DNA from: Microbacterium sp. NIBRBAC000506063
GTDB taxonomy: Bacteria > Actinomycetota > Actinomycetes > Actinomycetales > Microbacteriaceae
Direction: 5' to 3'
Assembly: GCF_017968845.1 (NCBI RefSeq)
Contig: NZ_CP072876.1
Span: forward strand, 620,001-684,000
DNA length: 64,000 nt
In this document: positions 50,396-58,697 of the stretch, piece after piece
Position numbering within the stretch: position 1 is the first letter of the stretch
Layout of the letters: each line of letters opens with the position of its first letter
Position numbers and translations under genes: made by a program
The notes under the pieces: model-generated
Told to the model about the DNA's origin: nothing
The model's input: the letters and a program-made list of their open reading frames with translations, nothing else
Databases searched by the model: none

Positions 50396-51390
50396 TCAGA
50401 GGGCGGTGAACGCCGCGGCGAGCTCTTCCAGCACGGTCGTGTAGACGAGGATGTCCTCGGTCAGGTAGAAGTCGCCGGGCATCACGTAGATGGCCTGGTT
50501 CTGCACGGCGGGGACGGGCGCGAGCGATGCGGATCCGTTGATCAGCTCGAGCGCCGGGGTGACCTCCTGGTCGGCGGCGAAGGCGGCGTCGCGGTCGAGC
50601 ACGAGGAAGAAGTCGGCATCCGCCTCGGCGATCGCCTCGATCGAGATGTCGTCGCCCTGGTGGTTCGAGGAGCCCTCGGCCTCCAGCGCGGGGGTGAGCC
50701 CGACCAGTTCGAAGAAGATGCTCGATCCGCGGCCGTCGGTGGGCGAGGAGTAGCGGATCTCGTTGCCGCTGGTGACCAGGCCCATGACCGTCACCTCAGG
50801 GTCGTATGCGGCCTTGGCATCGTCGACGGCGGAGTGGAAAGCGTCGATCGCGGCCTGCGCCTCGTCCTCCTTGCCGAAGATCTCCCCAGGAGGGTCACGC
50901 TCTCCACGAGGTAGGCGTCGACGGTGAGCTCGTCGTTCGTCATGTCGACGAAGGCGGCGTCGGGCGCCGCGCCCTGCATGTCCTCGGCGTGGCTGCTGTA
51001 GCGGTAGCCGTTGATGATGAGGTCGGGGTCGGCCTCGACGACCTTCTCGAAGTCGGGCTCACCGTGGGTGCCGAGGTCGAGGATGGACTCGTCGCCGGCC
51101 AGCGGGTTGTTGTCGCTCATGAGCGCGCGCGGCGCGGCGGACAGCTCGATGCCCCAGTCGGCGACCAGTTGGAAGAGCCGGTTGTCGGTGACGATAATGC
51201 TGTCGGCGCTGGAGATGGTCACCTCGTTGCCGGCCATGTCGGTGACGGTGAGCGGGAAGCGGTTCTCGCCCTCCGTCTGCGTGGGAGCGCCGTCGACCGG
51301 AGTCGCCGCCGGGGCTGCCGCGCACGCCGAGAGTGCGAGCGCACCGGCGAAGACAAGGGAAGCTGCGGCGAGAAGCCGTCTCGAAGTCAT
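50396..51390 (-). CDS. Siderophore-binding lipoprotein (FepB/FecB-like)
   Basis: Lipoprotein with signal AAASLVFAGALALSACAAAP from ATG 51390. The family III binding-protein fold is shown by FPLTVTDMAGNEVTISSADS, DLGTHGEPDFEKVVEADPDL and IINGYRYSSHAEDM. One G is missing near 50888 (GGG GAG ATC). About 330 residues. Expression is likely iron-repressed through the DtxR-like box 41 bases upstream. Confidence 0.9.
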
Positions 51391-51430
51391 GGATATCTCC
51401 TGGTTCTGCATGGGTGAGTTCTGGCTCAAT

Positions 51431-51449
51431 GTAGGTTAGGCAACCCTAA
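51431..51449 (-). promoter_or_regulatory. DtxR/IdeR-type iron box
   Basis: GTAGGTTAGGCAACCCTAA matches the DtxR/IdeR consensus TTAGGTTAGGCTAACCTAA at 16 of 19 positions. It lies upstream of the siderophore-binding lipoprotein gene, where an iron-dependent repressor would block the importer operon. Confidence 0.85.
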
Positions 51450-51703
51450 GCCGTTAAGAACGGTAGTGGACAGAGCAGGACTTTGTCGAATCTCGTTCGC
51501 GTGCGCCTCGAGGGTGTCGTCAAGGGGTACGGGAAGCGCGGCGAGACCGCGTACCCCGCTCCGCACTGTGCGGCGCCCCCGACGAGGTGAAAACTCCCTG
51601 AGCGACTTGCCACCGCCCTTGCGAGTGTCGGATGCCGCGCGCAGACTGAACCGTGCATCGGGGCCGCGCCGAGGCATCCATCTGATCTGGAGGAGCCACT
51701 GCT
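51450..51703. other. Intergenic region between the iron box and the VOC gene
   Basis: No gene is supported here. GGGGTACG (about 51516) and CGTACCCC (about 51551) could form a hairpin with a loop of about 20 bases. GGAGGAG near 51690 is the ribosome binding site of the VOC gene. Confidence 0.5.
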
Positions 51704-52115
51704 ATGAACCTCAATCCCTACCTCTCCTTTCGCGACACCGCCCGCGAGGCACTCGAGTTCTACCGGAGCGTCTTCAGCGGCGAGCTGGAGATCGACAGGT
51801 TCGGCTCGTATCCCGAGATGGGACATGACCCGAGAGAGAACGATCTGGTCATGCACGGCCAGCTCACGACCCCGATGGGCTCGTACTCATGGCATCGGAT
51901 ACGCCCTCGGGTATGGAGTACCGGGAACCGCAGGGGTTCTCCATCTCGTACAGCGGCGACGACACGGACGCGGTGCGTGCGGCCTGGGAGAAGCTCGCCG
52001 ATGGAGGCACTGTCACGATGCCCCTGGACACCCGCCATGGGGTGGACTGTTCGGCATGCTGACCGACCGCTTTGGCATCGACTGGATGCTGGCCACGAAC
52101 GCTTCAGAGGGCTGA
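51704..52115 (+). CDS. VOC family protein (PhnB/glyoxalase-like)
   Basis: Typical PhnB-like start NLNPYLSFRDTAREALEFYR, SVFSGELEIDRFGSYPEMG and, after repair, the C-terminal GLFGMLTDRFGIDWMLAT. Two C residues are missing, near 51890 and 52027. About 137 residues. Members of this group bind small ligands or antibiotics but most, as here, have no assigned substrate. Confidence 0.85.
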
Positions 52116-52226
52116 GGCGCCCAACGCGCGCGACGCAGAAACCATGGCCGCGGCGGCCCCTCGCCACGGCGCAGGCTCACCGAGTGCGCTACGTCCACGA
52201 CCGCGGTGGCGGGCGTATTCTGGGGT

Positions 52227-52595
52227 ATGGCCCACGCGTTGAGCGATCCCGTCGGAGGAACCGTCGTCGCCGTCGTCGGTGACGCGGCCGCGGAAGCGCT
52301 CGAGCACTTCGAAGGGCTTCCGGGTGTCGAGGCGCTCGCGCTCCGTGACAGCGAGCCCGCGCTGGCAACGCGGCGCATCGCGGTCGCTGCATCTCCGTGG
52401 ATCGTCCACGACGCAGATCCCCTTGAGCATGTGGCCGCCGCCTGGATCGAGCTCTACGAGGAACGAGCCACGCTCGGCACGCTGGAGGTCGAGGTCGAGA
52501 CGACGCTGGAGGCGTTCCGCACCGGCGAGGCGATCATGCCCGACTACTACATCGTGCTCGACCCCGACAGCACGGATCGCGGAGACGCCCTCGAG
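52227..52595 (+). CDS. Uncharacterised protein, probably 3'-truncated
   Basis: From ATG 52227 about 120 codons have good GC3 bias and a plausible folded sequence (GGTVVAVVGDAAAEALEHFE, SPWIVHDADPLEHVAAAWIE, EAIMPDYYIVLDPDSTD). I do not recognise the family. After about 52590 the same frame continues only as the antisense of a hemerythrin-like gene, with Arg-rich, non-coding-like sequence, and no natural stop is found. The simplest reading is that the 3' end of this gene has been lost at a junction near 52590. Confidence 0.5.
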
Positions 52596-52946
52596 GTGGC
52601 GGGCGATCTCGGCCGGAGGCGCCGCGCGTTCGAGCGCCGCGCTCAGACCGCCGAGCAGGTGCGCGATCATCGAGTGGTCCTGCTCGAGCGCGCGGATCAC
52701 CGGCGCCAGCTCCGGGTGCCGCGCGGCAAGGGCGGGGAACAGCGTGCGATCCTCGCCGCGATGGTGCTCATCGAGCGCCACGCAGAATCCGTGACAGTAC
52801 AGCAGGAGCTCGCGCGTGGCCGCGTCGCCTCCGAGGCCGGAAGCGACGGCCTCCTGCGCCACCGCAAGCGCCTTTCGCAACCGCGCGTGCACGCGGCGCA
52901 GTTCGTCCGCCCAGGCGATGAGCCTTCTCGTCTCGCGCTCAGTCAC
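52590..52946 (-). CDS. Hemerythrin-like (HHE) domain protein, probably 3'-truncated
   Basis: From GTG 52946 the sequence is ELRRVHARLRKALAVAQEAV, CHGFCVALDEHHRGEDRTLF and LAPVIRALEQDHSMIAHLLG, giving three helices of the four-helix HHE bundle with the H(E)xxE and HSxxxH-type iron ligands. The fourth helix, normally containing HFxxEE, is absent. Past about 52590 the frame reads as antisense of the convergent gene. Both genes therefore seem to have lost their 3' ends at the same place. Confidence 0.6.
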
Positions 52947-53224
52947 GAGAGAACGAAGGGTTCGGCGAAGTCATCCGCCGTCTCCTTCCGTCTGGCGCCT
53001 CCATGCCTGACACAGTCTGCCACCGGCACGCGACGCTGCACCGAGATTGGCATTCGCGCTCGCGTGGAAACTCGGATGCCGCCCACGGCAGCGAGGCGGA
53101 CAACCTCCTCTCCACAGCGCACCCGCAGAACGAGTTGTCCCCGGCTCGTGGTATCGAGCGCTCGCGTGGTCCTCCTTCTTCGAGAGCGCTTGGCATGCTC
53201 GAGTGACTCGACGACAATGAAAGG

Positions 53225-53512
53225 GTGAGCATCGTGAACGACGCACAGATCTGGGCCATGATCGGCACGTTCGCCGCGCTCATGGTCGGCATGCTCACGC
53301 TCGTGTCGACGGTGTTCATCCGTGTGGTGCGAACCGAGATCGGCGGCCTGCGCGGCGAGGTGCGTGCCGAGATCGGCGGCTTGCGCGGTGAGATGAACGC
53401 ACGCTTCGATGCTGTCGATGCACGCTTCCAGGTGCTCAACGTGCGTATGGACAACCTTGACCGCGATGTGCAGGCGCTCGTGAAGCGCACCTCCGGGCTC
53501 GACCGCGAGTAG
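53225..53512 (+). CDS. Small membrane-anchored coiled-coil protein
   Basis: 95 residues: an N-terminal helix (IGTFAALMVGMLTLVSTVFI), then a coiled coil with the internal repeat EIGGLRGEVRA/EIGGLRGEMNA and RFDAVDARFQVLNVRMDNLD. Such proteins resemble the small DUF1640-like/hemolysin-XhlA-like anchors, but no assignment is secure. Start GTG 53225. The 278 bases upstream hold no gene I can support. Confidence 0.7.
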   Translation: MSIVNDAQIWAMIGTFAALMVGMLTLVSTVFIRVVRTEIGGLRGEVRAEIGGLRGEMNARFDAVDARFQVLNVRMDNLDRDVQALVKRTSGLDRE

Positions 53513-53530
53513 ACCGCGGCCCTCGAACGG

Positions 53531-54442
53531 CTAGAGCTTGCCGCTCGGCTCGAGACTCTGCGCATTCTGGTCGTCTCGCTGGACCACGGCATCCGATTGC
53601 TCGACCACCTCGAGCGCGGTGTCCAGCGCGGTGTCCGACTCGAGGATGCGACTGTGCCCGAATCCGGCGGTCTCGACGAGCGCCACCTGTCGAGGGTGCC
53701 GGGCCGCCAACCGTCGGCTCTCGTCGATGGCCGCAAGCCGGTCTTCCCGGTCGTGCACCACGGTGATACGCAGCTCGCGCGGAAGCTCCCGTGCAAGCAG
53801 GTCGTACCGTGCGTAGATGTTGATTCCGACCCGCCTCATCCGCGCGGTGACCCATGCCTCGTGCCAGAGTCGGGCACGCTCGCCCAGGCCCACTCTCTGC
53901 GCGAAGGCCTCGTTGAGATAGCGGAATCGGACGATCGGCGCGATCGCGACGATGCGGTCGGTGACGCGGCTCTCGGATGCCGCGGCGACGGCAGGCATCA
54001 CCCCCGCCGAATGCGCGACTATCGCATGGAGACCACCGGGCTCGCGGCGGGCGAGCTCATCGATCACGGCATGGAACTCCCCGACATGCGTGCGCCGCCC
54101 GGGCGAATCACCCATCGCGGGTGCGTCGAAGGCGATGACCCGGAAGCCGGCGAAGCGGAGCTCGCGCACCAGGGCGGCGAACTGCGATGAGCGGCCCTGC
54201 CATCCGTGGACCAGGAGGACGGCGCGCGGTCCGCTCCCCCATTCGTAGACGATGACATGGCGTCGGCCGACGGAGACGAATCTGCGCCGAGCCTGGAGAT
54301 CCGTCGCGTGTTCTCGCGGGTGCACGCGACGCCTCCGGCCGACGCGGGAGAAGAGCGGATAGGTCGCCGCCGCGGCGACGAGCGGGGTCACGCGGTCGAG
54401 GGCGCGGATCGCTCCGCGCAGGGCGGTGTACGGGGTGGACAT
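53531..54442 (-). CDS. Alpha/beta hydrolase
   Basis: About 303 residues from ATG 54442. VLLVHGWQGRSSQFAALVRE (oxyanion region), FDAPAMGDSPGRRTHVGEFH, the nucleophile elbow AIVAHSAGVMPAVA (AHSAG in place of GxSxG), an Asp candidate in TVVHDREDRLAAIDESRRL and the His in ETAGFGHSRILES are seen. It is divergent from a TetR gene and is probably that regulator's target. The frame is intact. Confidence 0.85.
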   Translation of the reverse strand: MSTPYTALRGAIRALDRVTPLVAAAATYPLFSRVGRRRRVHPREHATDLQARRRFVSVGRRHVIVYEWGSGPRAVLLVHGWQGRSSQFAALVRELRFAGFRVIAFDAPAMGDSPGRRTHVGEFHAVIDELARREPGGLHAIVAHSAGVMPAVAAASESRVTDRIVAIAPIVRFRYLNEAFAQRVGLGERARLWHEAWVTARMRRVGINIYARYDLLARELPRELRITVVHDREDRLAAIDESRRLAARHPRQVALVETAGFGHSRILESDTALDTALEVVEQSDAVVQRDDQNAQSLEPSGKL

Positions 54443-54459
54443 GCGTGCGCCTCCAAACA

Positions 54460-54503
54460 ATACGGACGGTCGTCCTTATATCTATACGCACGATCGTACT
54501 GAT
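54460..54503. promoter_or_regulatory. Paired TetR-type operator
   Basis: Two related palindromic boxes, ATACGGACGGTCGTCCTTAT (54460-54479) and ATACGCACGATCGTACTGAT (54484-54503), share ATACGnACG(G/A)TCGT and are spaced 24 bases centre to centre. They lie between a TetR gene and a divergent hydrolase gene. Confidence 0.75.
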
Positions 54504-54514
54504 ACTCTGTCGAC

Positions 54515-55159
54515 ATGACAACCACCGTCGACGGTCGACGCGCACGAGGCGATCGTTCGCGCCACGCAGTGCTGGAGGTCGCGACACAGCTGGCCTCGAC
54601 GGAAGGCCTCACGGGCGTCTCCATCGCCCAGCTCGCCACCGAGACCGGGGCGAGCAAGAGCGGCGTCGCCGCCCTCTTCGGCTCGAAGGAGCAGCTGCAG
54701 CTCGCCGTCGTGGCGGAGGCGCAGCGGGTGTTCACCGACACCGTCGTGGTCCCCGCACGCGCGCAGCCCCGCGGCATCCGACGACTCGTCGCGCTGATCC
54801 GCACGTGGACCGATTACTCCTCGGGGCGCACCTTCGCCGGCGGATGCTTCTTCCTCGCCGTCAGCGCGGAGTTCGCGGCGCGCCCCGGCCCCGTGCGCGA
54901 TGCGATCGCCGAGGCCATGGAGCTGTGGCGCTCCTATCTTGCGATCGCCGCCACCCATGCCATGGCGGAGGGCGCGCTCCCCGATCTCGACGACGCCGAC
55001 CAGCTCGTCTTCGAACTGGAGTCGCTGCTCTCGCACGCGAACGCCCAGTCGGTGCTGCGCGGCGGCGAGGAGCCCTACCGGCGCGCGGAGCAGGCGATCC
55101 GCGAGCGGCTGCTCGCGCTCGGAGCGGATGCCGCGGTTCTCGACGAACTTCTGGCGTGA
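54515..55159 (+). CDS. TetR family regulator
   Basis: 214 residues. The HTH is HAVLEVATQLASTEGLTGVS, then ETGASKSGVAALFGSKEQL. The C-terminal domain has IRTWTDYSSGRTFAGGCFFL and FAARPGPVRDAIAEAMELW, like TetR_C proteins that control hydrolase or reductase genes. Two operator-like boxes lie directly upstream. The frame is intact. Confidence 0.88.
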   Translation: MTTTVDGRRARGDRSRHAVLEVATQLASTEGLTGVSIAQLATETGASKSGVAALFGSKEQLQLAVVAEAQRVFTDTVVVPARAQPRGIRRLVALIRTWTDYSSGRTFAGGCFFLAVSAEFAARPGPVRDAIAEAMELWRSYLAIAATHAMAEGALPDLDDADQLVFELESLLSHANAQSVLRGGEEPYRRAEQAIRERLLALGADAAVLDELLA

Positions 55160-55223
55160 CGCGTCGACTTCGCGCACGATAGGCAGAGAGATCGCACACC
55201 AAGAGGCAGAGGAGAACAGCACG

Positions 55224-55429
55224 GTCAGTTTCCGCACGACGCTGTGGGCGTCCGGCGGCAACAACGTCGGCATCGTCGTGCCCGAGGAGGTCGTGCTCGG
55301 CTTCGACCGCGGCAAGCGCGTGCCGGTCGTCGTCACGATCGACGGCGACTACCGCTACCGGAACACCATCGCCTCGAGACTCGTGCGCGGCGCGTGCAGA
55401 AGGTGCTCGACGCGCTGCGCACCGGCTGA
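55224..55429 (+). pseudogene. DUF1905/YdeI-type gene with internal deletion
   Basis: The first part reads VSFRTTLWASGGNNVGIVVP, EEVVLGFDRGKRVPVVVTID and YRYRNTIA, which is the beginning of a DUF1905 domain. Immediately after, in another frame, comes LETRARRVQKVLDALRTG and a TGA, which is the usual C-terminus of the same family (the YdeI-type RRxxKxLxxLR tail). Around 80-90 residues of the family are missing between them. No canonical start codon is seen at the expected place. This is a deletion, not a lost single base. Confidence 0.7.
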
Positions 55430-55506
55430 CCGCGGCATCCGCTTCCGCGACGGCACTTCCGACCGCCGCCGGTCGGTCGTATCGTGGGCGTCAGGAGGTG
55501 GTGCAC

Positions 55507-55692
55507 ATGCGAGCGAATGTGGGCGACCGCGTCGTGACCCACGGGCGAACGGTGGGAGCGGCCGAGCGGACCGGTGAGGTCATCGAGATCCGCGGCACCG
55601 AGGAGCATCCGCTGCTGGTGGTTCGCTACGACGACGGGCACGAGGTGATCCTCTCCCCCGGCGGCGACACCGAGATCCGGCACGTCGACTGA
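55507..55692 (+). CDS. DUF1918 domain protein
   Basis: 61 residues from ATG 55507, behind AGGAGGT. An SH3-like small protein: VGDRVVTHGRTVGAAERTGE, VIEIRGTEEHPLLVVRYDDG and a TEIRH end are typical of DUF1918. The function is unknown. Confidence 0.85.
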   Translation: MRANVGDRVVTHGRTVGAAERTGEVIEIRGTEEHPLLVVRYDDGHEVILSPGGDTEIRHVD

Positions 55693-55722
55693 ACACCGAC
55701 GAGTGGTCGGATGCCGCGGCGA

Positions 55723-56124
55723 TCACTCGGCGAACGGTACGACCGGGTCGGCGTCCAGCGCACGCAGCTGGCGGACCAGTGCCACAGAGCGGTACGAGGC
55801 ATCGAGCAGCTCCTCCAGGAGCGCCCAGTCACCGGCATCCGTCTCGACGCCGATCGCCAGCCACCCGTACGCGCCTTCGTAGGGCGGGACGAAGACGTCG
55901 TCACGCTGCAGGAGCGCCTCGCGCTCGACCGGATCGGGGATGAACAGCACGGCGCCGCGATCCCCCACGCCGACGATCGCGAACTGGCGCTTGCCGGCAC
56001 GGAAGGTCACCCGCCCGTGGGAGATCACCTCGGCGGCCTCGGGGTAGCGCATGCACAGCGCGCGGACCCGTTCGACCAGCGGGTGATCCGGAGGGAACAT
56101 CATCGGATGCGGAGCAGCGGTCAT
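55723..56124 (-). CDS. MmcQ/YjbR family protein
   Basis: 133 residues from ATG 56124. Landmarks VERVRALCMRYPEAAEVISH, GRVTFRAGKRQFAIVG, EGAYGWLAIGVETDAGDWAL and ELLDASYRSVA match the MmcQ/YjbR (CyaY-like fold) proteins, sometimes described as DNA-binding. It follows the phosphoesterase gene with a gap of only 4 bases. Confidence 0.88.
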   Translation of the reverse strand: MTAAPHPMMFPPDHPLVERVRALCMRYPEAAEVISHGRVTFRAGKRQFAIVGVGDRGAVLFIPDPVEREALLQRDDVFVPPYEGAYGWLAIGVETDAGDWALLEELLDASYRSVALVRQLRALDADPVVPFAE

Positions 56125-56128
56125 CTGA

Positions 56129-56734
56129 TCACCTCCCGTCGAGCCACTCGTCGATGAGCTCGAAGCGGATGGGCGTGCCGTCGAAGGCGTCGACACCGAC
56201 GTGGAACTGGTGGCCGTGCGCGCCGTGGTCGTGAGCGTGCGTGTGCCCGTGGATGAGCGGGAGGCCGTGATCCGGTGGCCGGTGCGAGGCGTGCCGCTCG
56301 GCGCCCTGCGTGTCGCCGAAGTACGGGTAGTGGGAGGCCAGGAGTCGCCGTCCGCGGCGCGTGCCCTGGACGATCTCGGGCAGGATCGTCCAGCCCGCCT
56401 GTTCGTACAGCGGCGTGAACTGCTCGATCGCGCGCTGACTCTGCGTCGCCGGGGAGACGCGGTCGTGGTTGCCCGGCACGAGGTACCGTCTGCCGTGCAG
56501 CTGAGCGGTGAAGGCGAGGGACTGCTGGATCGGACCGAGCGCGAGGTCGCCGAGGTGCAGGACGACGTCGCCCGGGGCGACGGTGTCGTTCCATCGCTGC
56601 AGGAGCGCGGCATCCATCTCCTCCACACTCGAGAAGGGTCGTCCGGCGAGCTCGCTGATGCGCGCGTGCCCGAAGTGCGTGTCAGAGGTCACGACGTCGA
56701 CGGAGTCGAAGTCGAAACGGGGGTAGTCGCTCAC
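56129..56734 (-). CDS. Calcineurin-like metallophosphoesterase
   Basis: About 201 residues from GTG 56734. The metal motifs are VVTSDTHFGHARI (DxH), VVLHLGDLALG (GDxxx), YLVPGNHDRVS (GNHD), LLASHYPYF (H) and LIHGHTHAHDHG (GHxH). Similar proteins are small cytosolic phosphoesterases of unknown substrate. It is 4 bases after the VapC-like gene and 4 bases before the MmcQ gene. Confidence 0.9.
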   Translation of the reverse strand: MSDYPRFDFDSVDVVTSDTHFGHARISELAGRPFSSVEEMDAALLQRWNDTVAPGDVVLHLGDLALGPIQQSLAFTAQLHGRRYLVPGNHDRVSPATQSQRAIEQFTPLYEQAGWTILPEIVQGTRRGRRLLASHYPYFGDTQGAERHASHRPPDHGLPLIHGHTHAHDHGAHGHQFHVGVDAFDGTPIRFELIDEWLDGR

Positions 56735-56738
56735 GGTC

Positions 56739-57131
56739 TCATGCTTCCGGCCGGAGTACGCCCAGGCCTTCCGCCTCCGCGGCCTCGGCGAGCCGACGGT
56801 CGTAGGTCGCCACGGCACTCGCCTCTGCGGTGAGCGCCGTGGCGAGATGCACAGCGTCCAGAGTCCCGAGATTCCTGTACGGGAAACGGCCTGCAAGCTG
56901 CAGGATGCCTTCGGTGACCCGCAACACCCGGAAGGGCCGGATCACGGGCTCGATCAGCGAGGAGTCGATGTCGAGCCGAACGATGAGCCGGCGCAGCTCC
57001 GTCATCGCGAGCGTCGAGATCGCGAACTCCTCACCGGCATTGCTGGACGCGGCGAGTGCGTCTCGCAACGACGATGACTCCGCCTCCTCGACCAGCAGTT
57101 TCGCGAGTGCGGATGTGTCGACGAGGATCAC
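56739..57131 (-). CDS. VapC-like PIN-domain toxin
   Basis: 130 residues with the four PIN acidic positions: ILVDTSALAKLLVEE (first Asp), STLAMTELRRLI (Glu), GTLDAVHLATAL (Asp) and ATYDRRLAEAAE (Asp). PIN toxins are usually RNases. The GTG start overlaps the antitoxin stop by 4 bases (GTGA), the normal toxin-antitoxin coupling. Confidence 0.9.
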   Translation of the reverse strand: MILVDTSALAKLLVEEAESSSLRDALAASSNAGEEFAISTLAMTELRRLIVRLDIDSSLIEPVIRPFRVLRVTEGILQLAGRFPYRNLGTLDAVHLATALTAEASAVATYDRRLAEAAEAEGLGVLRPEA

Positions 57132-57373
57132 CTGTCGCCACGCAGTTCCGCGAGGATCGACTCGGTCGACTCGGTCGAGCTGATGCCCCGGGGGAACACC
57201 ATCCGCTGAGTTCCCTCGCGAAGCGCGAGCTCATCGGCGACGCTCCGCCCGATCGGGGCAAGCACAGCGATGGGCGTACCCCTGCTCGTGACGCGAAACT
57301 GAGCGCCCCGCTGCACCTGACGCATGATCTCGCCGGACTCGTTCCGAAGCTCTCGCTGGCTGATCGTCCTCAT
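57128..57373 (-). CDS. Phd/YefM-type antitoxin
   Basis: 81 residues from ATG 57373, behind AAGGAG. The N-terminal DNA-binding fold is MRTISQRELRNESGEIMRQV, followed by GAQFRVTSRGTPIAVLAPIG, a family hallmark; the C-terminal tail (TESTESILAELRGDR) would bind the toxin. It precedes the VapC-like gene. Confidence 0.9.
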   Translation of the reverse strand: MRTISQRELRNESGEIMRQVQRGAQFRVTSRGTPIAVLAPIGRSVADELALREGTQRMVFPRGISSTESTESILAELRGDR

Positions 57374-57505
57374 CTCCTTATCGTAGCACTTATGTAGCAC
57401 ACCATTGAGGGAACACCTCCGACACGGCTCACCATAGCGATGTGTTCCGACAGCGCCGTCGCACCGGCCTACCTCACCGAATGCCTCCGCGTGGTGAAAT
57501 GAACC

Positions 57506-57826
57506 ATGGCCGATTCCCCTTCGCTCGCGATCTACATCGACGGCGCCCCGTACCTGTCTCCGCTTCTGCTCAAGGACCTCTACGGCATCACCGGACGCTC
57601 TTCGGTCGAGCTGCGCGCAGCCATCCTCGCCGGCGAGGTGGTCTACTCCGCGGAGCTCTTCGGCAACGACCACGTCGAGGTCGCCCCGCGCCTGGAGAAG
57701 ACCGTGGCTTTCTGCGAGCGCCACGGCCTGGCCTTCCGCGTGGAGGAGACCTACGAGGGCGAGACCGAGCGGATCGGCGTCGACGTCATGCGCAACATCC
57801 TCGAGTCCGCCGACGGATTCTCTTGA
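57506..57826 (+). CDS. Uncharacterised 106-residue protein
   Basis: A compact, acidic, soluble protein (YIDGAPYLSPLLLKDLYGIT, EDHVEVAPRLEKTVAFCERH-like regions; the actual text is NDHVEVAPRLEKTVAFC). I do not recognise the family. Start ATG 57506. The stop (57824-57826) is followed after 8 bases by the nuclease lipoprotein gene, so the two may be co-transcribed. Confidence 0.65.
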   Translation: MADSPSLAIYIDGAPYLSPLLLKDLYGITGRSSVELRAAILAGEVVYSAELFGNDHVEVAPRLEKTVAFCERHGLAFRVEETYEGETERIGVDVMRNILESADGFS

Positions 57827-57834
57827 CCCGAGGC

Positions 57835-58599
57835 ATGCGGATGCCGCGAGCCGTCGGTGTCGCGATCGTGCTGATGCTGGGGCTCACCGGCTGTGCGCCC
57901 GAACCGGCGGCGTCTCCCGCGGCATCCGCTTCTCCGACATCCGCCTCCTCGAGCGCCCCGGCGACGACGCCCTCCCTGACGGCGCCCCAGGCCGGTGAAC
58001 CCGCCGTCTTCCTGTCGGTCATCGACGGCGACACGATCGAGACGAGCGCGGGGACGGTGCGGATCATCGGGATCGACACCCCCGAGCGCGGAGAGTGCGG
58101 TCACAACGAGGCGTCCGCGGCGATCGGGCGCCTGCTCTCTCGCGGAGAGCCGGTGACGCTGGTGCTCCCTCCCGGGCAGAACGACCGCGACCGGCACGGC
58201 CGGCTGCTCCGGTACGTCCTCACCGCCGACGGGGTCGACCTCGGCCTGCGGCAAGTGGAGTCGGGGCACGCCATCGCACGGTACGACTCCCGCGACGGCT
58301 ACCCCGCGCATCCGAACGAGGCCGCATACCGCGCCGCCCAGATCGCCTCCCCCGGCCCGAACGGCACGGTCATCCCGCTCGGATGCCAGGGCAGCGCTCC
58401 CCCGACCACGACGCCGTCTGCGGATGAACCGTGGTGGCAGCAGTACCCGTCCTGCGCCCAGTTGAAACGGAACACCGTCGGGCATCCGATCGGCCCCTTC
58501 GACAGGGATGATCCGTCCGAGGCCGACATCTACGAGTGGTTCGCCTACGGCACCGGCAACCGCGGCGACGGAGACGGCGACGGACTCGCGTGCGAGTGA
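57835..58599 (+). CDS. Lipoprotein thermonuclease with Excalibur domain
   Basis: The signal peptide ends in MLGLTGCAP (lipobox). A staphylococcal-nuclease-like domain follows: VFLSVIDGDTIETSAGTVRI, IIGIDTPERGECG and LRYVLTADGVDLGLRQVESG, with the conserved Asp, Arg and Glu. The C-terminus ends in GNRGDGDGDGLACE, the calcium-binding Excalibur signature. ATG 57835 or ATG 57841 starts it. The enzyme is predicted to be a surface-anchored, calcium-dependent nuclease. Confidence 0.88.
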   Translation: MRMPRAVGVAIVLMLGLTGCAPEPAASPAASASPTSASSSAPATTPSLTAPQAGEPAVFLSVIDGDTIETSAGTVRIIGIDTPERGECGHNEASAAIGRLLSRGEPVTLVLPPGQNDRDRHGRLLRYVLTADGVDLGLRQVESGHAIARYDSRDGYPAHPNEAAYRAAQIASPGPNGTVIPLGCQGSAPPTTTPSADEPWWQQYPSCAQLKRNTVGHPIGPFDRDDPSEADIYEWFAYGTGNRGDGDGDGLACE

Positions 58600-58647
58600 T
58601 CTGCGGCATCCGCAGACGTTTCGCGGCCCCGCCCCAGGATCCACATC

Positions 58648-58691
58648 ACGGAAAGATAACGAGAAAATGCTTGCCCCCGTTATCTTTCCGT
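58648..58691. repeat. 14-bp perfect inverted repeat overlapping a possible promoter
   Basis: ACGGAAAGATAACG (58648-58661) and CGTTATCTTTCCGT (58678-58691) are perfect complements with a 16-base loop. TTGCCC (58671) and TATAGA (58692) could be a weak promoter overlapping the right arm. The sequence is AT-rich compared with its surroundings. It could be a regulator binding site or an RNA hairpin. Confidence 0.75.
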
Positions 58692-58697
58692 TATAGA

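Noticed and set aside
52206..53228. A 340-codon plus-strand frame across the hemerythrin-like gene
   Set aside because: Only the first 120 codons look coding. The rest is Arg-rich antisense of the minus-strand gene.
52590..55390. CTCGAG at both suspected deletion junctions, as a cloning (XhoI) scar
   Set aside because: CTCGAG is common in this GC-rich coding sequence (also for example at 300 and 3130), so its presence at two places carries no weight.
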